From the NCBI RefSeq assembly GCF_038396785.1, contig NZ_CP151087.1, positions 3,348,001-3,412,000 of the forward strand: a stretch of 64,000 nucleotides of DNA. Direction: 5' to 3'. The notes below the pieces were generated by a model. The model was not told the DNA's origin. It worked only from the letters and a program-made list of their open reading frames with translations, and did not search any database. Each line of letters begins with the position of its first letter. The first letter of the stretch is position 1. Shown here piece after piece: positions 56,061-64,000 of the stretch. Position numbers and translations under genes: made by a program. The stretch comes from Sphingobacterium thalpophilum (GTDB taxonomy: Bacteria; Bacteroidota; Bacteroidia; Sphingobacteriales; Sphingobacteriaceae).

Positions 56061-57251
56061 TTATTTAATTACACCTAATTCTTTACCTACTTTGGTAAAG
56101 GCGGCGATTGCTTTATCCAGGTGAGCAACTTCGTGTCCTGCCGAAATCTGCACACGGATACGGGCTTTCCCCTGAGGTACAACGGGATAGTAAAAACCGA
56201 TCACATAAATTCCCTCGTCCAACATCTTGGCTGCGAACTCCTGCGCTAATTTCGCGTCATACAGCATCACAGGCACGATTGGATGGAAACCTGGCTTGAT
56301 ATCAAATCCAGCAGCCGTCATTTTTTCACGGAAGTAGATCGTATTGGATTCCAGTTTATCACGCAATGCAGTTGTCTCACTCAGCATGTCCAAGACCGCA
56401 ACAGAAGCTCCTGCAATTGCGGGTGCTAGGGTATTCGAAAATAAATAAGGACGTGAACGCTGACGTAACAAATCGATGATCTCTTTTTTACCAGAAGTAA
56501 AACCACCGGAAGCACCACCTAGCGCCTTACCCAACGTACCTGTAATGATATCTACACGATCAATTACATTGAAAAGCTCGTGCGTACCACGTCCAGTTGC
56601 ACCGATAAATCCTGTACAATGCGATTCATCGATCATCACGAGCGCCTGATATTTATCCGCAAGATCACAGATCTGATCCAATGGAGCTACAGATCCATCC
56701 ATCGAAAATGCGCCATCTGTAACAATGATTTTATGCCGAGCACCAGATGCAGCCTGCAATTGTGCTTCCAAATCAGCCATATCTGCATTTTTATAACGGA
56801 AACGTTGTGCTTTACACAAACGAACACCGTCAATGATAGAGGCGTGATTCAATTCGTCAGAAATGATGGCATCTTCAGCACCAAATAAGGGTTCAAACAC
56901 ACCACCATTCGCGTCGAATGCTGCCGCATATAAAATAGTATCTTCTGTTCCGAGGAACGTAGAAATTTTTGCTTCTAATTCTTTATGCACATCTTGGGTT
57001 CCACAGATGAAACGTACGGAAGACATTCCATAACCATGTGTATCAATCGCTTTCTTAGCAGCTTCGATTACTTTTGGGTGCGAAGACAGACCCAAATAAT
57101 TGTTCGCACAAAAATTGACAACTTCTTGTCCTGTACTCACTTTGATGTCTGCTCCTTGAGGCGTAACGATTACACGCTCTTGTTTATACAATCCCGCTTC
57201 TTTGATTGCTTCCAATTCCTTTTCTAAAACTGGTTGTAATGTATTGTACAT
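56061..57251 (-). CDS. kbl: Glycine C-acetyltransferase (2-amino-3-ketobutyrate CoA ligase)
   Basis: The 396-residue PLP enzyme of the alpha-oxoamine synthase family has [20 protein letters not shown] near 46, [20 protein letters not shown] (205-224) and the PLP lysine in [15 protein letters not shown] (Lys242). It interconverts 2-amino-3-oxobutyrate plus CoA with glycine plus acetyl-CoA, the second step of threonine breakdown. Length and motifs fit Kbl better than BioF or serine palmitoyltransferase, but these relatives are close. The usual partner tdh is not adjacent. Confidence 0.93.
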   Translation of the reverse strand: MYNTLQPVLEKELEAIKEAGLYKQERVIVTPQGADIKVSTGQEVVNFCANNYLGLSSHPKVIEAAKKAIDTHGYGMSSVRFICGTQDVHKELEAKISTFLGTEDTILYAAAFDANGGVFEPLFGAEDAIISDELNHASIIDGVRLCKAQRFRYKNADMADLEAQLQAASGARHKIIVTDGAFSMDGSVAPLDQICDLADKYQALVMIDESHCTGFIGATGRGTHELFNVIDRVDIITGTLGKALGGASGGFTSGKKEIIDLLRQRSRPYLFSNTLAPAIAGASVAVLDMLSETTALRDKLESNTIYFREKMTAAGFDIKPGFHPIVPVMLYDAKLAQEFAAKMLDEGIYVIGFYYPVVPQGKARIRVQISAGHEVAHLDKAIAAFTKVGKELGVIK

Positions 57252-57511
57252 AATTCGATTTTATTTTTTTATACAATATTACAGTTTTTCATTGAGATAA
57301 TGTGTTTTTCAATGGCTAATGAAGCGATCAATAGCATAATTTTTTCGCAATGCTATTGATGGTTTTCATTGGAATAAGTTGCTTTACCTTGCGAGAAAAG
57401 GGCACTTTTCCTCTTGCTTTGATCGCGACCAACTGGGCGACAAGCCCTAGACATCTTCGTCCTGTAAGCAGGGTGAATATAAAAATAGAGCGATAGGGGG
57501 GCCAATGTGAA

Positions 57512-58747
57512 TTACTCGTAACGAAGCGCATCGACGGGATCTAGTTTAGATGCTTTTGAGGCCGGGTAATAGCCCGATAGCATACCGACGAGTCCACACA
57601 CCGCGAAACCCAAAATAATCGCTCCCCAAGGTATAATAAAAGATGTGCCGAGCTGCAGCGCCAGAATATTACCAATCAGGATACCAATAAAGATCCCGGC
57701 GACCCCTCCAATCATACAGATCACAATGGCTTCCATCAGAAATTGTTTACGTATAACACTCGGTGTTGCACCGATTGCCTTACGAATACCAATCTCTCGG
57801 GTACGTTCGGTAACCGAAACCAGCATAATATTCATCAATCCGATTGAGGCTCCCACAAGGGTTATAAAAGCGATCACCACTGCACCCAAAGTAACCATAG
57901 CCATATTTTGCATCAGCATCTGGGCAACCGCATCGGATTTGGTGATTTCAAAATCATTTGACTGCCGTGATGCCAATCCGCGAATATTCCGAAATACGAT
58001 TGTAGCTTCGCCGATTGCGGCTTCCAATCGCATGGGGTCATTGGAAGAAACAGTGATCACATAGGAAGGCTCGGTACCCTGCATCACTGCCCTGGCCTTG
58101 ATCAGGGGAATAAAGCAGGCTCTGTCCCCGCCCATCCCGGCAGAGGAACCTTTACTTTTTAAGACTCCTATCACCAAATAGCGGATATTGTTAACCGTAA
58201 TAAACTGTCCTATGGGATCAATAATTTCGTTGAATAGCATTTTACTCACTTCACTACCGATGATGATCACGCCACTACCTGTTTCAACCTCCCGCGTAGA
58301 AAAATTACGGCCTTCGCTGACAACATACCCTGATGTCTGCAGATAATTTTCATCTGTCCCGATCAGGCCGATATTGGGGTTTGTCTTTTTGGATTGATAT
58401 TTTGCGGTCGTATTCCAACTTACATTGGCACTGATTGATGTCAACGCATTAAAGTGAAAATCCTGTCTGAATCTTGCAGACTGTGCGTAGGTAATATTAG
58501 CAAAGACTTTTGAGCGAGTCCCTTCATTACCGATCCGAACATTCAAGCCCCTGTTGCGTATGTTGAAGGAATTGGATCCCATCGACGAAAAGGAATCTGT
58601 CAGCGAGTTTTTCATGGCATCAATCGAGGTCAATACCCCTATTAATGCCATCATCCCTATGGCAATGATCAGTGCTGTTAAAAATGTCCGCAGCTTATTC
58701 CCTACAATGGACTGTAGTGCAAGCTTGACATTTTCAACATAAGACAT
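57512..58747 (-). CDS. MacB-like ABC transporter permease
   Basis: From the ATG at 58747 (MSYVENVKLALQSIVGNKLR, 411 residues) the protein has one N-terminal membrane helix (about 18-40). A large periplasmic MacB-PCD domain follows, then three C-terminal helices forming an FtsX domain (VGASIGLMNIMLVSVTERTR, then EIGIRKAIGA). It would work with an ATPase subunit in export or mechanotransmission (MacB type), but no ATPase gene is adjacent here. The ATG at 58759 is an alternative. The frame to 58825 is unlikely because it overlaps the upstream terminator. Confidence 0.9.
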   Translation of the reverse strand: MSYVENVKLALQSIVGNKLRTFLTALIIAIGMMALIGVLTSIDAMKNSLTDSFSSMGSNSFNIRNRGLNVRIGNEGTRSKVFANITYAQSARFRQDFHFNALTSISANVSWNTTAKYQSKKTNPNIGLIGTDENYLQTSGYVVSEGRNFSTREVETGSGVIIIGSEVSKMLFNEIIDPIGQFITVNNIRYLVIGVLKSKGSSAGMGGDRACFIPLIKARAVMQGTEPSYVITVSSNDPMRLEAAIGEATIVFRNIRGLASRQSNDFEITKSDAVAQMLMQNMAMVTLGAVVIAFITLVGASIGLMNIMLVSVTERTREIGIRKAIGATPSVIRKQFLMEAIVICMIGGVAGIFIGILIGNILALQLGTSFIIPWGAIILGFAVCGLVGMLSGYYPASKASKLDPVDALRYE

Positions 58748-58813
58748 TTTTACGGCCATAGAGCTGGTATTTATAATTTGTAGGGATGAAAATACTGTAA
58801 TTCCAGCACAAAA

Positions 58814-58856
58814 CCAAAAAGGCAATTTACTTCCTAGAAATAAATTGCCTTTTTGG
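58814..58856 (-). terminator. Terminator between the DUF2147 gene and the ABC permease gene
   Basis: Perfect 16-bp arms (58814-58829 and 58841-58856) with a CAAAAAGGC/GCCTTTTTG core surround an 11-nt loop. On the minus strand the second arm ends in TTTTTGG followed by TTTTG. It lies 57 bp after the DUF2147 stop. Confidence 0.8.
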
Positions 58857-58913
58857 TGGGATCTGACCTATCCATGCAAGCGGATTATTTTGATTTTGCA
58901 GCCATTTTCTATC

Positions 58914-59339
58914 TTAATTAATTCTTTTCCATGTCTCGGTGCGTCCAAGCAAGCTCACACCAACATAGCCCCTGATATCAAGCTTATCGCCTTTTAAGGT
59001 CATCTTGCAGCTATACGTTTTGCCCGACTTCGGATCATAGATCTTTCCGTCAACATACGTATTGCCATCTTTATCAAAATTGGTCAAGATTTCTAGCCCT
59101 TGTACATTTCTACTCTGCAGTGCTTTATCTGGATTTTTTATATCTTTCTTGGGCTGACCGGCTTCATTATTTGGAAATTTCAGCCAATAGAGCTTACCAA
59201 AAAACTTATCGCCTTTCTTGTAAATTTCAACGCGGCCTTCGCCGCTTGGGTTTTCCCACTTTCCGATGATGGGATCTGTTTGCGCAAATAATGCTACTGT
59301 AGTCAGCAGCATTATGAATGACATCATAATTTTCTTCAT
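58914..59339 (-). CDS. DUF2147 domain protein, secreted
   Basis: The 141-residue protein has a signal peptide (about 1-20, ending LFAQ). The DUF2147 beta-rich domain has DPIIGKWENPSGEGRVEIYK at its start, KLYWLKFPNN near 49, GNTYVDGKIYDPKSGKTYSC near 91, and GYVGVSLLGRTETWKRI at the end. The family is periplasmic, about this length, and of unknown function. Monocistronic. Two 13-bp direct repeats lie upstream (59402-59433). Confidence 0.92.
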   Translation of the reverse strand: MKKIMMSFIMLLTTVALFAQTDPIIGKWENPSGEGRVEIYKKGDKFFGKLYWLKFPNNEAGQPKKDIKNPDKALQSRNVQGLEILTNFDKDGNTYVDGKIYDPKSGKTYSCKMTLKGDKLDIRGYVGVSLLGRTETWKRIN

Positions 59340-59401
59340 GGGTCTATTATTTTATGAACTTAATTCTTTCAATTTTCCCTGCTATTGGTGATCCGACCGC
59401 T

Positions 59402-59433
59402 TGTTTAAATGACTATCACCTGTTTAAATGACT
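59402..59433. repeat. 13-bp direct repeats with 19-bp period upstream of the DUF2147 gene
   Basis: TGTTTAAATGACT occurs at 59402-59414 and 59421-59433, 63-94 bp upstream of the ATG at 59339. A period near two helical turns would suit a direct-repeat-binding regulator. Nearby GTCATATATGAC (59472-59483) is a perfect 12-bp palindrome. Confidence 0.45.
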
Positions 59434-59564
59434 TAAGTACGTCTTTCAATTCTTTTCCACCATCGGCAACCGTCATATATGACACGCATAATCGTTGATG
59501 ACCATACGGCTATAGCATGCATAGCTTCTGAATAAATATACAAAATATTTACTATGCTTGCATA

Positions 59565-59572
59565 TATTTTTT
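59565..59572 (+). repeat. Left 8-bp target-site duplication of the IS1595-family element
   Basis: TATTTTTT immediately precedes the left terminal repeat and recurs immediately after the right one (60540-60547). Confidence 0.8.
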
Positions 59573-60539
59573 TTGACCTATCCTTTTGCTAAATAATTTA
59601 GTTTTCTTATCTTTAGGTGATTAAATTTAGGTATGGTAGGCAATAAAGAAAAAGAGTTGAGTTTGTTCGATTTTCAGTCGCAATTTAGCAGTGATGCTGA
59701 TTGTTTAGCTTATTTATCGGCTTTGAAATGGCAAGATGGTTACAAATGTAAGAAATGTGGTTACGGGAGTTTTTGCAAGGGAATAAAAGAGCATGACCGT
59801 CAGTGCAATCGCTGCCGTTATTTGGAATCTCCTACAGCAGGCACCCTATTCCATAAGGTTAAGTTTCCTTTAGTTAAAGCCTTTTACGCAGTATACTTCA
59901 TAAGTACAAACAAAAAGGGTATTGCCAGTACCGAGCTTGGCAGGAAGTTAGGGATCAAGCAAAAAGTAGCATGGTTATTCAAACGCAAAGTGATGAAAGC
60001 GATGGAGAGCAGCGGTAAATTTCCTTTGCGTGGAGTTGTGGAAGTTGACGAAACATTTGTTGGCGGTCAGGATGAAAATTCCAAAGGACGTAAAAAAGGA
60101 AAGAAGAAGCTTGTGGTGGTTGCTATAGAAAAGAAAGGCAACGGAGTTTCGCGCTTTTACGCCAAGGTGATAGACAAAGCCGATGCGATCAACTTAGGTA
60201 GCTTCATGAAGCAAAACATAGAGCCACAGGCTAAGGTGACCACCGACAAATGGACAGGTTATAAGCCGATATTGAAAGATTTCGAAAATATGGAGCGTGT
60301 CAAATCTGGTAAGAAAGGTGAGAACTTCCCAGAACTACACAGGGTTATCATGACCTTTAAAAGCTGGTTGAGAGGAATGTACCATCACGTTGGAGATCTA
60401 CAGGAATATATTAATGAATATACCTATCGATTCAACAGAAGTTTTATGAAAGGGAATATTTTTGACAACCTAGTATATCGGATGATCTGCCATAAACCAG
60501 AACAATATAATATGATTATTGCTTAAAGGAATAGGTCAA
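59573..60539 (+). mobile_element. Intact IS1595-family insertion sequence, 967 bp
   Basis: The element is bounded by TTGACCTAT at 59573-59581 and its reverse complement ATAGGTCAA at 60531-60539. Similarity continues inward (CCTTTTGC against CCTTTAAGC with a one-base gap). It is flanked by the 8-bp direct repeat TATTTTTT, the duplication length known for IS1595. It contains one uninterrupted transposase gene covering most of its length. Identical target duplications suggest a fairly recent insertion between the DUF2147 gene and the YvlD-like gene, breaking neither. Confidence 0.88.
59633..60526 (+). CDS. IS1595-family transposase
   Basis: The 297-residue protein has an N-terminal zinc ribbon (CKKCGYGSFCKG and CNRC, about 39-62) and an ISXO2-like DDE/DDN domain. 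The domain has VVEVDETFVGG (first Asp near 138), KVTTDKWTGYK (second Asp near 204), and the C-terminal HHVGDLQEYINEYTYRFNRS that carries the final catalytic region of the family. All parts are intact and the length is normal. The stop lies 5 bp before the right terminal repeat begins. Confidence 0.93.
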   Translation: MVGNKEKELSLFDFQSQFSSDADCLAYLSALKWQDGYKCKKCGYGSFCKGIKEHDRQCNRCRYLESPTAGTLFHKVKFPLVKAFYAVYFISTNKKGIASTELGRKLGIKQKVAWLFKRKVMKAMESSGKFPLRGVVEVDETFVGGQDENSKGRKKGKKKLVVVAIEKKGNGVSRFYAKVIDKADAINLGSFMKQNIEPQAKVTTDKWTGYKPILKDFENMERVKSGKKGENFPELHRVIMTFKSWLRGMYHHVGDLQEYINEYTYRFNRSFMKGNIFDNLVYRMICHKPEQYNMIIA

Positions 60540-60547
60540 TATTTTTT
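60540..60547 (+). repeat. Right 8-bp target-site duplication of the IS1595-family element
   Basis: TATTTTTT immediately follows the right terminal repeat and is identical to 59565-59572. Confidence 0.8.
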
Positions 60548-60601
60548 ATTACAGTATTGCTATTTATCAAACAGCCCCCGCTTACTAATACCAGTTAACG
60601 G

Positions 60602-60628
60602 TCCATCCATCCATCCATCCATCCATCC
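60602..60628. repeat. TCCA microsatellite (6.75 copies)
   Basis: Six perfect TCCA units and a partial seventh lie 100 bp upstream of the YvlD-like gene. Tetranucleotide tracts can change copy number by slippage. This one is not in a coding frame, so any effect would be on promoter spacing or leader length. Confidence 0.85.
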
Positions 60629-60729
60629 CAAAGATTTAAATGCGATAATCTAAACAAAGTTTGGCATCGGGTTTGTACGACAATTATTATATTATTACTT
60701 TATTTACTCTTTATAAATTAGCACATATT

Positions 60730-61071
60730 ATGAAATTTATTATTAGTCTTTTACTTACTGGTCTGGTAGTCGCAATTGCTTGCTGGGTTGTTCCTGGTGC
60801 TGAAGTTGCTGGTTTCGGTTGGGCTATCGTTACGGGACTTGTCATTGGATTTGTCAACGCGACTGTGGGATCGATTTTAAGGTTATTTACGTTCCCATTG
60901 AATTGGCTTACCCTTGGTCTAGTTTCCTTTATTATTACCGTATTAATGGTCTTGTTGACCGATTCACTACTTGGATCCAAATTTGATGTACATGGATTTT
61001 GGACCGCAGCGCTGTTTGCCATTGTCGTTGCCATATTGGAAATGATTATTGGCAGTACTTCGAAAGATTAA
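60730..61071 (+). CDS. Small four-helix membrane protein, YvlD/phage-holin-4 superfamily (PF04020-like)
   Basis: The 113-residue protein from the ATG at 60730 has four hydrophobic helices. The family pattern is WAIVTGLVIGFVNATVGSIL, FPLNWLTLGLVSFIITVLMV, then a terminal helix ending MIIGST. The TFPLNxLTLGLxxFxIN-type segment is the hallmark of this bacterial family, annotated 'phage holin family' although most members are chromosomal envelope-stress-related proteins. The longer frame from a TTG at 60661 is rejected. It would put 23 unlikely residues before the first helix. A terminator follows. Confidence 0.85.
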   Translation: MKFIISLLLTGLVVAIACWVVPGAEVAGFGWAIVTGLVIGFVNATVGSILRLFTFPLNWLTLGLVSFIITVLMVLLTDSLLGSKFDVHGFWTAALFAIVVAILEMIIGSTSKD

Positions 61072-61092
61072 AAATACATTCAATAAAATAGC

Positions 61093-61126
61093 AGGCGTCC
61101 GCATCAATACATGTGGACGCCTTTTC
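61093..61126 (+). terminator. Terminator after the YvlD-like gene
   Basis: AGGCGTCC (61093-61100) and GGACGCCT (61115-61122), with extra GCAT/ATGT pairing inside, are followed by TTTT, 22 bp after the stop. Confidence 0.85.
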
Positions 61127-61332
61127 ATTGCTCAGCGATTGTCCCCCTTCCTTGCTGACATCAGCTTCCCTTACGGACAGCATCTGTCGTTTGAAAAACA
61201 GCTTGTTTGCTGTTCCAATTCCTTTAAATAATCGTCTAAAATAATTGCCCTTATGGGTGAGTTCATCCTCATTCCCCTCGCTTTTTACAGCAGAATTCGC
61301 TAAATTTAATTCTTTAAAAGAACCGCTGATAT

Positions 61333-63249
61333 ATGTGCGAACACAACCACGAGCATAGCCATGACACACAGGAGCACGGCCTTCCAACACAGGAGCGTCC
61401 TTGGTGGATTACCCAACGAAAACTCCTCATGGCTCTTGTCATTCTACTTACTTTACTCCTATTGAAATATGCTTTTAAGATCAGCCTTCCCTTTGGCATC
61501 AACTTGACCTTAAATAGCATCGCCTATCTTCTCGCGGGAATCCCCGTTATTCAAATGGCATTGCGCAAGGCAAGCCGTGGCGATATTTTTAATGAATTTT
61601 TTTTGATGACCGTTGCAACATTGGGCGCTTTCGCTATTGGAGAATTTGAAGAGGGCGTCGCGGTAATGGTGTTCTATCAAATCGGAGAATGGTTTCAGGA
61701 TACTGCCGTCGACAATGCCAAGAAATCAATCAAATCCTTATTAGATATCCGCCCTGACGCAGTAACGGTCATACGAAATGGGCAACAGCAGCAGGTAAAT
61801 CCAAAAACCGTCACAATTGGCGAAATTATCCTTGTAAAAGCTGGAGAAAAAGTGGCTCTGGATGGTACATTGAAAACGGAAAGAGCCGCATTTAACACTG
61901 CTGCTTTGAGTGGAGAGAGTAAACCCGATACAAAATATTCCGGTGATGCTGTCTTTGCAGGAATGATCAACTTGGAAACAGTTGTTCAAATCGAGGTATC
62001 CAGCGTATTTGAAGATAGCAAATTGAGCAAAATTCTGGAAATGGTTCAGGACGCCACTGCACGTAAATCCAAAACACAATTGTTTATCGCCAGATTTGCT
62101 AAGATATATGTTCCTATTATTTTCGGCCTTGCACTTTTAGTTCTTATTTTACCCCTATTTTTTGTTCATGACTATAATTTTAAGGACTGGTTCTACCGGA
62201 GTTTAGTCTTTCTGGTGATCAGCTGCCCCTGCGCCCTGGTCGTTTCCATTCCCCTGGGTTATTTTGGCGGTATAGGCTTAGCTTCCCGAAATGGTATATT
62301 ATTTAAGGGCGGGAACTTCCTCGATGCCATCACTTCAGTCGATACCGTTGTCATGGATAAAACGGGCACGCTTACAGCCGGTGTATTTGAGGTAACGGAA
62401 GTTTTTGCCGTCAATGGAGATCCAGCGGAATTACTGAACTATGCGAAAGCTATTGAGGCACATTCAACACACCCCATTGCGAAGGCGATCGCCAGTTATC
62501 ATTCCGGCAGTGCCGCATTGCAAGCTGAGAAAATCCAGGAAATAGCAGGCCACGGACTTTTCGCCACTGTTAACGGAAAGCCCACACTCGCGGGCAACAG
62601 CAAATTACTGGACAAATTCAATATCAGCTATCCGGCAGAGCTAAGGCAAATGGCCTACTCCATTGTATTACTCGCCATCGAAGGTCAATATGCGGGTTAC
62701 ATTACTGTTGCGGATCGAATTAAACCAGATGCCAGGGCAGTGATCCAAACCATGCATGCTCAAGGTTTGTATACCGTCATGTTATCTGGAGATAAAACAG
62801 CGGTGGTAGATGAAGTCGCCAAAGAACTTGGACTCGACAAAGCCTATGGCGATCTCCTTCCTGAGGATAAAGTGAGCCATGTACAGCAGCTGATTGACCA
62901 AGGACGCCGCGTTGCCTTTGCCGGCGATGGCGTAAACGACGCCCCTGTAGTTGCCTTAGCACATGTTGGCATTGCTATGGGCGGACTGGGAGCTGATGCG
63001 ACCATTGAAACTGCTGATGTTGTGATCCAAAACGATGAGCCACACAAGATTTTGTCGGCCATAAAAATTGGCAAAATAACCCGAAGTATTGTCTGGCAGA
63101 ATGTCATCCTGGCGATGGGAATAAAAATCATTGTTTTGATCCTGGGCGCCGGAGGCGTTGCAACACTATGGGAAGCAGTCATTGCTGATGTAGGGGTAGC
63201 TCTTCTGGCGATTTTAAATGCCATTCGGATCCAGCATAAAAAAGTTTAA
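61333..63249 (+). CDS. Heavy-metal P1B-type ATPase, zinc/cadmium/lead type (ZntA-like)
   Basis: The 638-residue pump has a short His-rich N-terminus (six His among the first 15 residues) in place of a folded metal-binding domain. Next come the phosphatase loop ALSGES (191-196), the metal-site motif CPC (298-300), the phosphorylation motif DKTGTLT (Asp342), the HP motif in HSTHPIAKAI near 380 and GDGVNDAP near 535. CPC in helix 6 together with an Asp in the last helix (ADVGVALLAI, Asp619) is the P1B-2 pattern for Zn2+, Cd2+, Pb2+ export. No MerR/ArsR-type regulator gene is adjacent. Confidence 0.94.
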   Translation: MCEHNHEHSHDTQEHGLPTQERPWWITQRKLLMALVILLTLLLLKYAFKISLPFGINLTLNSIAYLLAGIPVIQMALRKASRGDIFNEFFLMTVATLGAFAIGEFEEGVAVMVFYQIGEWFQDTAVDNAKKSIKSLLDIRPDAVTVIRNGQQQQVNPKTVTIGEIILVKAGEKVALDGTLKTERAAFNTAALSGESKPDTKYSGDAVFAGMINLETVVQIEVSSVFEDSKLSKILEMVQDATARKSKTQLFIARFAKIYVPIIFGLALLVLILPLFFVHDYNFKDWFYRSLVFLVISCPCALVVSIPLGYFGGIGLASRNGILFKGGNFLDAITSVDTVVMDKTGTLTAGVFEVTEVFAVNGDPAELLNYAKAIEAHSTHPIAKAIASYHSGSAALQAEKIQEIAGHGLFATVNGKPTLAGNSKLLDKFNISYPAELRQMAYSIVLLAIEGQYAGYITVADRIKPDARAVIQTMHAQGLYTVMLSGDKTAVVDEVAKELGLDKAYGDLLPEDKVSHVQQLIDQGRRVAFAGDGVNDAPVVALAHVGIAMGGLGADATIETADVVIQNDEPHKILSAIKIGKITRSIVWQNVILAMGIKIIVLILGAGGVATLWEAVIADVGVALLAILNAIRIQHKKV

Positions 63250-63335
63250 AATAGAAGATACCCAAGAAATCTGGCCAACACCTGTAAAAATCGGACATCA
63301 GAAATAAAGTAGTAGAATATCCCTAAAATTGAATA

Positions 63336-63372
63336 AAAGCGGGGCTGTCCAAAAGTTGAACAGCCCCGTTTC
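63336..63372. terminator. Bidirectional terminator between the P-type ATPase gene and pgi
   Basis: Perfect 9-bp arms (CGGGGCTGT at 63340-63348, ACAGCCCCG at 63360-63368) lie between convergent genes, with short A and T tracts outside. Confidence 0.75.
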
Positions 63373-63415
63373 ATATGTTTCATCCCGGATCTAATTTAGA
63401 TCACAAAGAGCAATT

Positions 63416-64000
<585 letters not shown>

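Noticed and set aside
57252..57511. Possible small gene between kbl and the ABC permease gene
   Set aside because: The only frame (67 codons) overlaps the permease 3' end and has no protein-like features. The gap appears empty.
60602..60628. Possible CRISPR or iteron array
   Set aside because: The repeat unit is only 4 bp with no spacers. It is a simple microsatellite.
60661..60729. Longer YvlD-like protein from a TTG at 60661
   Set aside because: It adds 23 polar/aromatic residues before the first helix. The ATG at 60730 gives the normal family N-terminus.
61046..61390. 114-codon minus-strand ORF upstream of the P-type ATPase gene
   Set aside because: It overlaps the YvlD-like gene end, its terminator and the ATPase start. 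No recognisable domain.

Overview
The window comes from a member of the Bacteroidota, most likely Sphingobacteriaceae (Sphingobacterium-like). The evidence is a SusC/SusD pair, a GLPGLI protein beside an outer-membrane beta-barrel receptor, a DUF2147 protein, A-rich ribosome-binding regions without clear Shine-Dalgarno sites, and several promoters of the Bacteroidota type (TTG or TTTG, 19-20 bp, then TAnnTTTG). No rRNA, tRNA or CRISPR array was seen.

Layout. 1-1200: the end of an unrecognised gene and a small secreted DUF6520-like protein. 1218-6763 (minus strand): a compact SusD/SusC/TlpA-like/unknown operon. 6764-9070: a gene-poor accessory stretch with a structured minus-strand leader, one orphan HTH-like gene and a transposase remnant that joins pieces of two IS families. 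9071-31598 (minus strand): a large surface-polysaccharide locus. In transcription order it holds ugd, an exonuclease, two TagD-like cytidylyltransferases, manC, a winged-helix regulator, rfbB-rfbC-rfbD-rfbA, a MurJ-like flippase, seven glycosyltransferases, an EpsG-type polymerase, a GH16 glycanase, an acetyltransferase, and a WbpV/WbpL/WbpM-like trio followed by a cupin isomerase. 31599-63249: mostly housekeeping and envelope genes (S41 protease, rarA, TPR protein, tail-specific protease, two universal stress proteins around DoxX, LD-carboxypeptidase, metG, GLPGLI/receptor, Rrf2 regulator, PafA-like phosphatase, uvrA, typA, kbl, ABC permease, DUF2147), then an intact IS1595-family element, a small YvlD/holin-like membrane protein and a zinc/cadmium-type P-type ATPase. 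The window ends inside pgi.

How the polysaccharide genes fit together: the rfb genes make dTDP-L-rhamnose, ugd makes UDP-glucuronate, and manC makes GDP-mannose. The WbpM/WbpV/WbpL-like trio would make a UDP-6-deoxy-HexNAc and load it on undecaprenyl phosphate. Glycosyltransferases extend the unit, the flippase exports it and the EpsG protein polymerises it. No Wza/Wzc export genes lie in the window, so the product could be O-antigen or another Wzx/Wzy-type glycan. The segment from about 12.5 to 23.5 kb is clearly more AT-rich than its flanks, as expected for an exchangeable serotype-type cassette.

Most interesting leads: the winged-helix regulator carries what looks like a degenerate nucleotidyltransferase domain, and its own promoter contains a perfect 10-bp-arm palindrome. 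Others are a 17-bp perfect hairpin beside the ugd promoter, competing hairpins in an orphan leader at 7381-7474, the chimeric transposase remnant, and the paired TagD-like genes.
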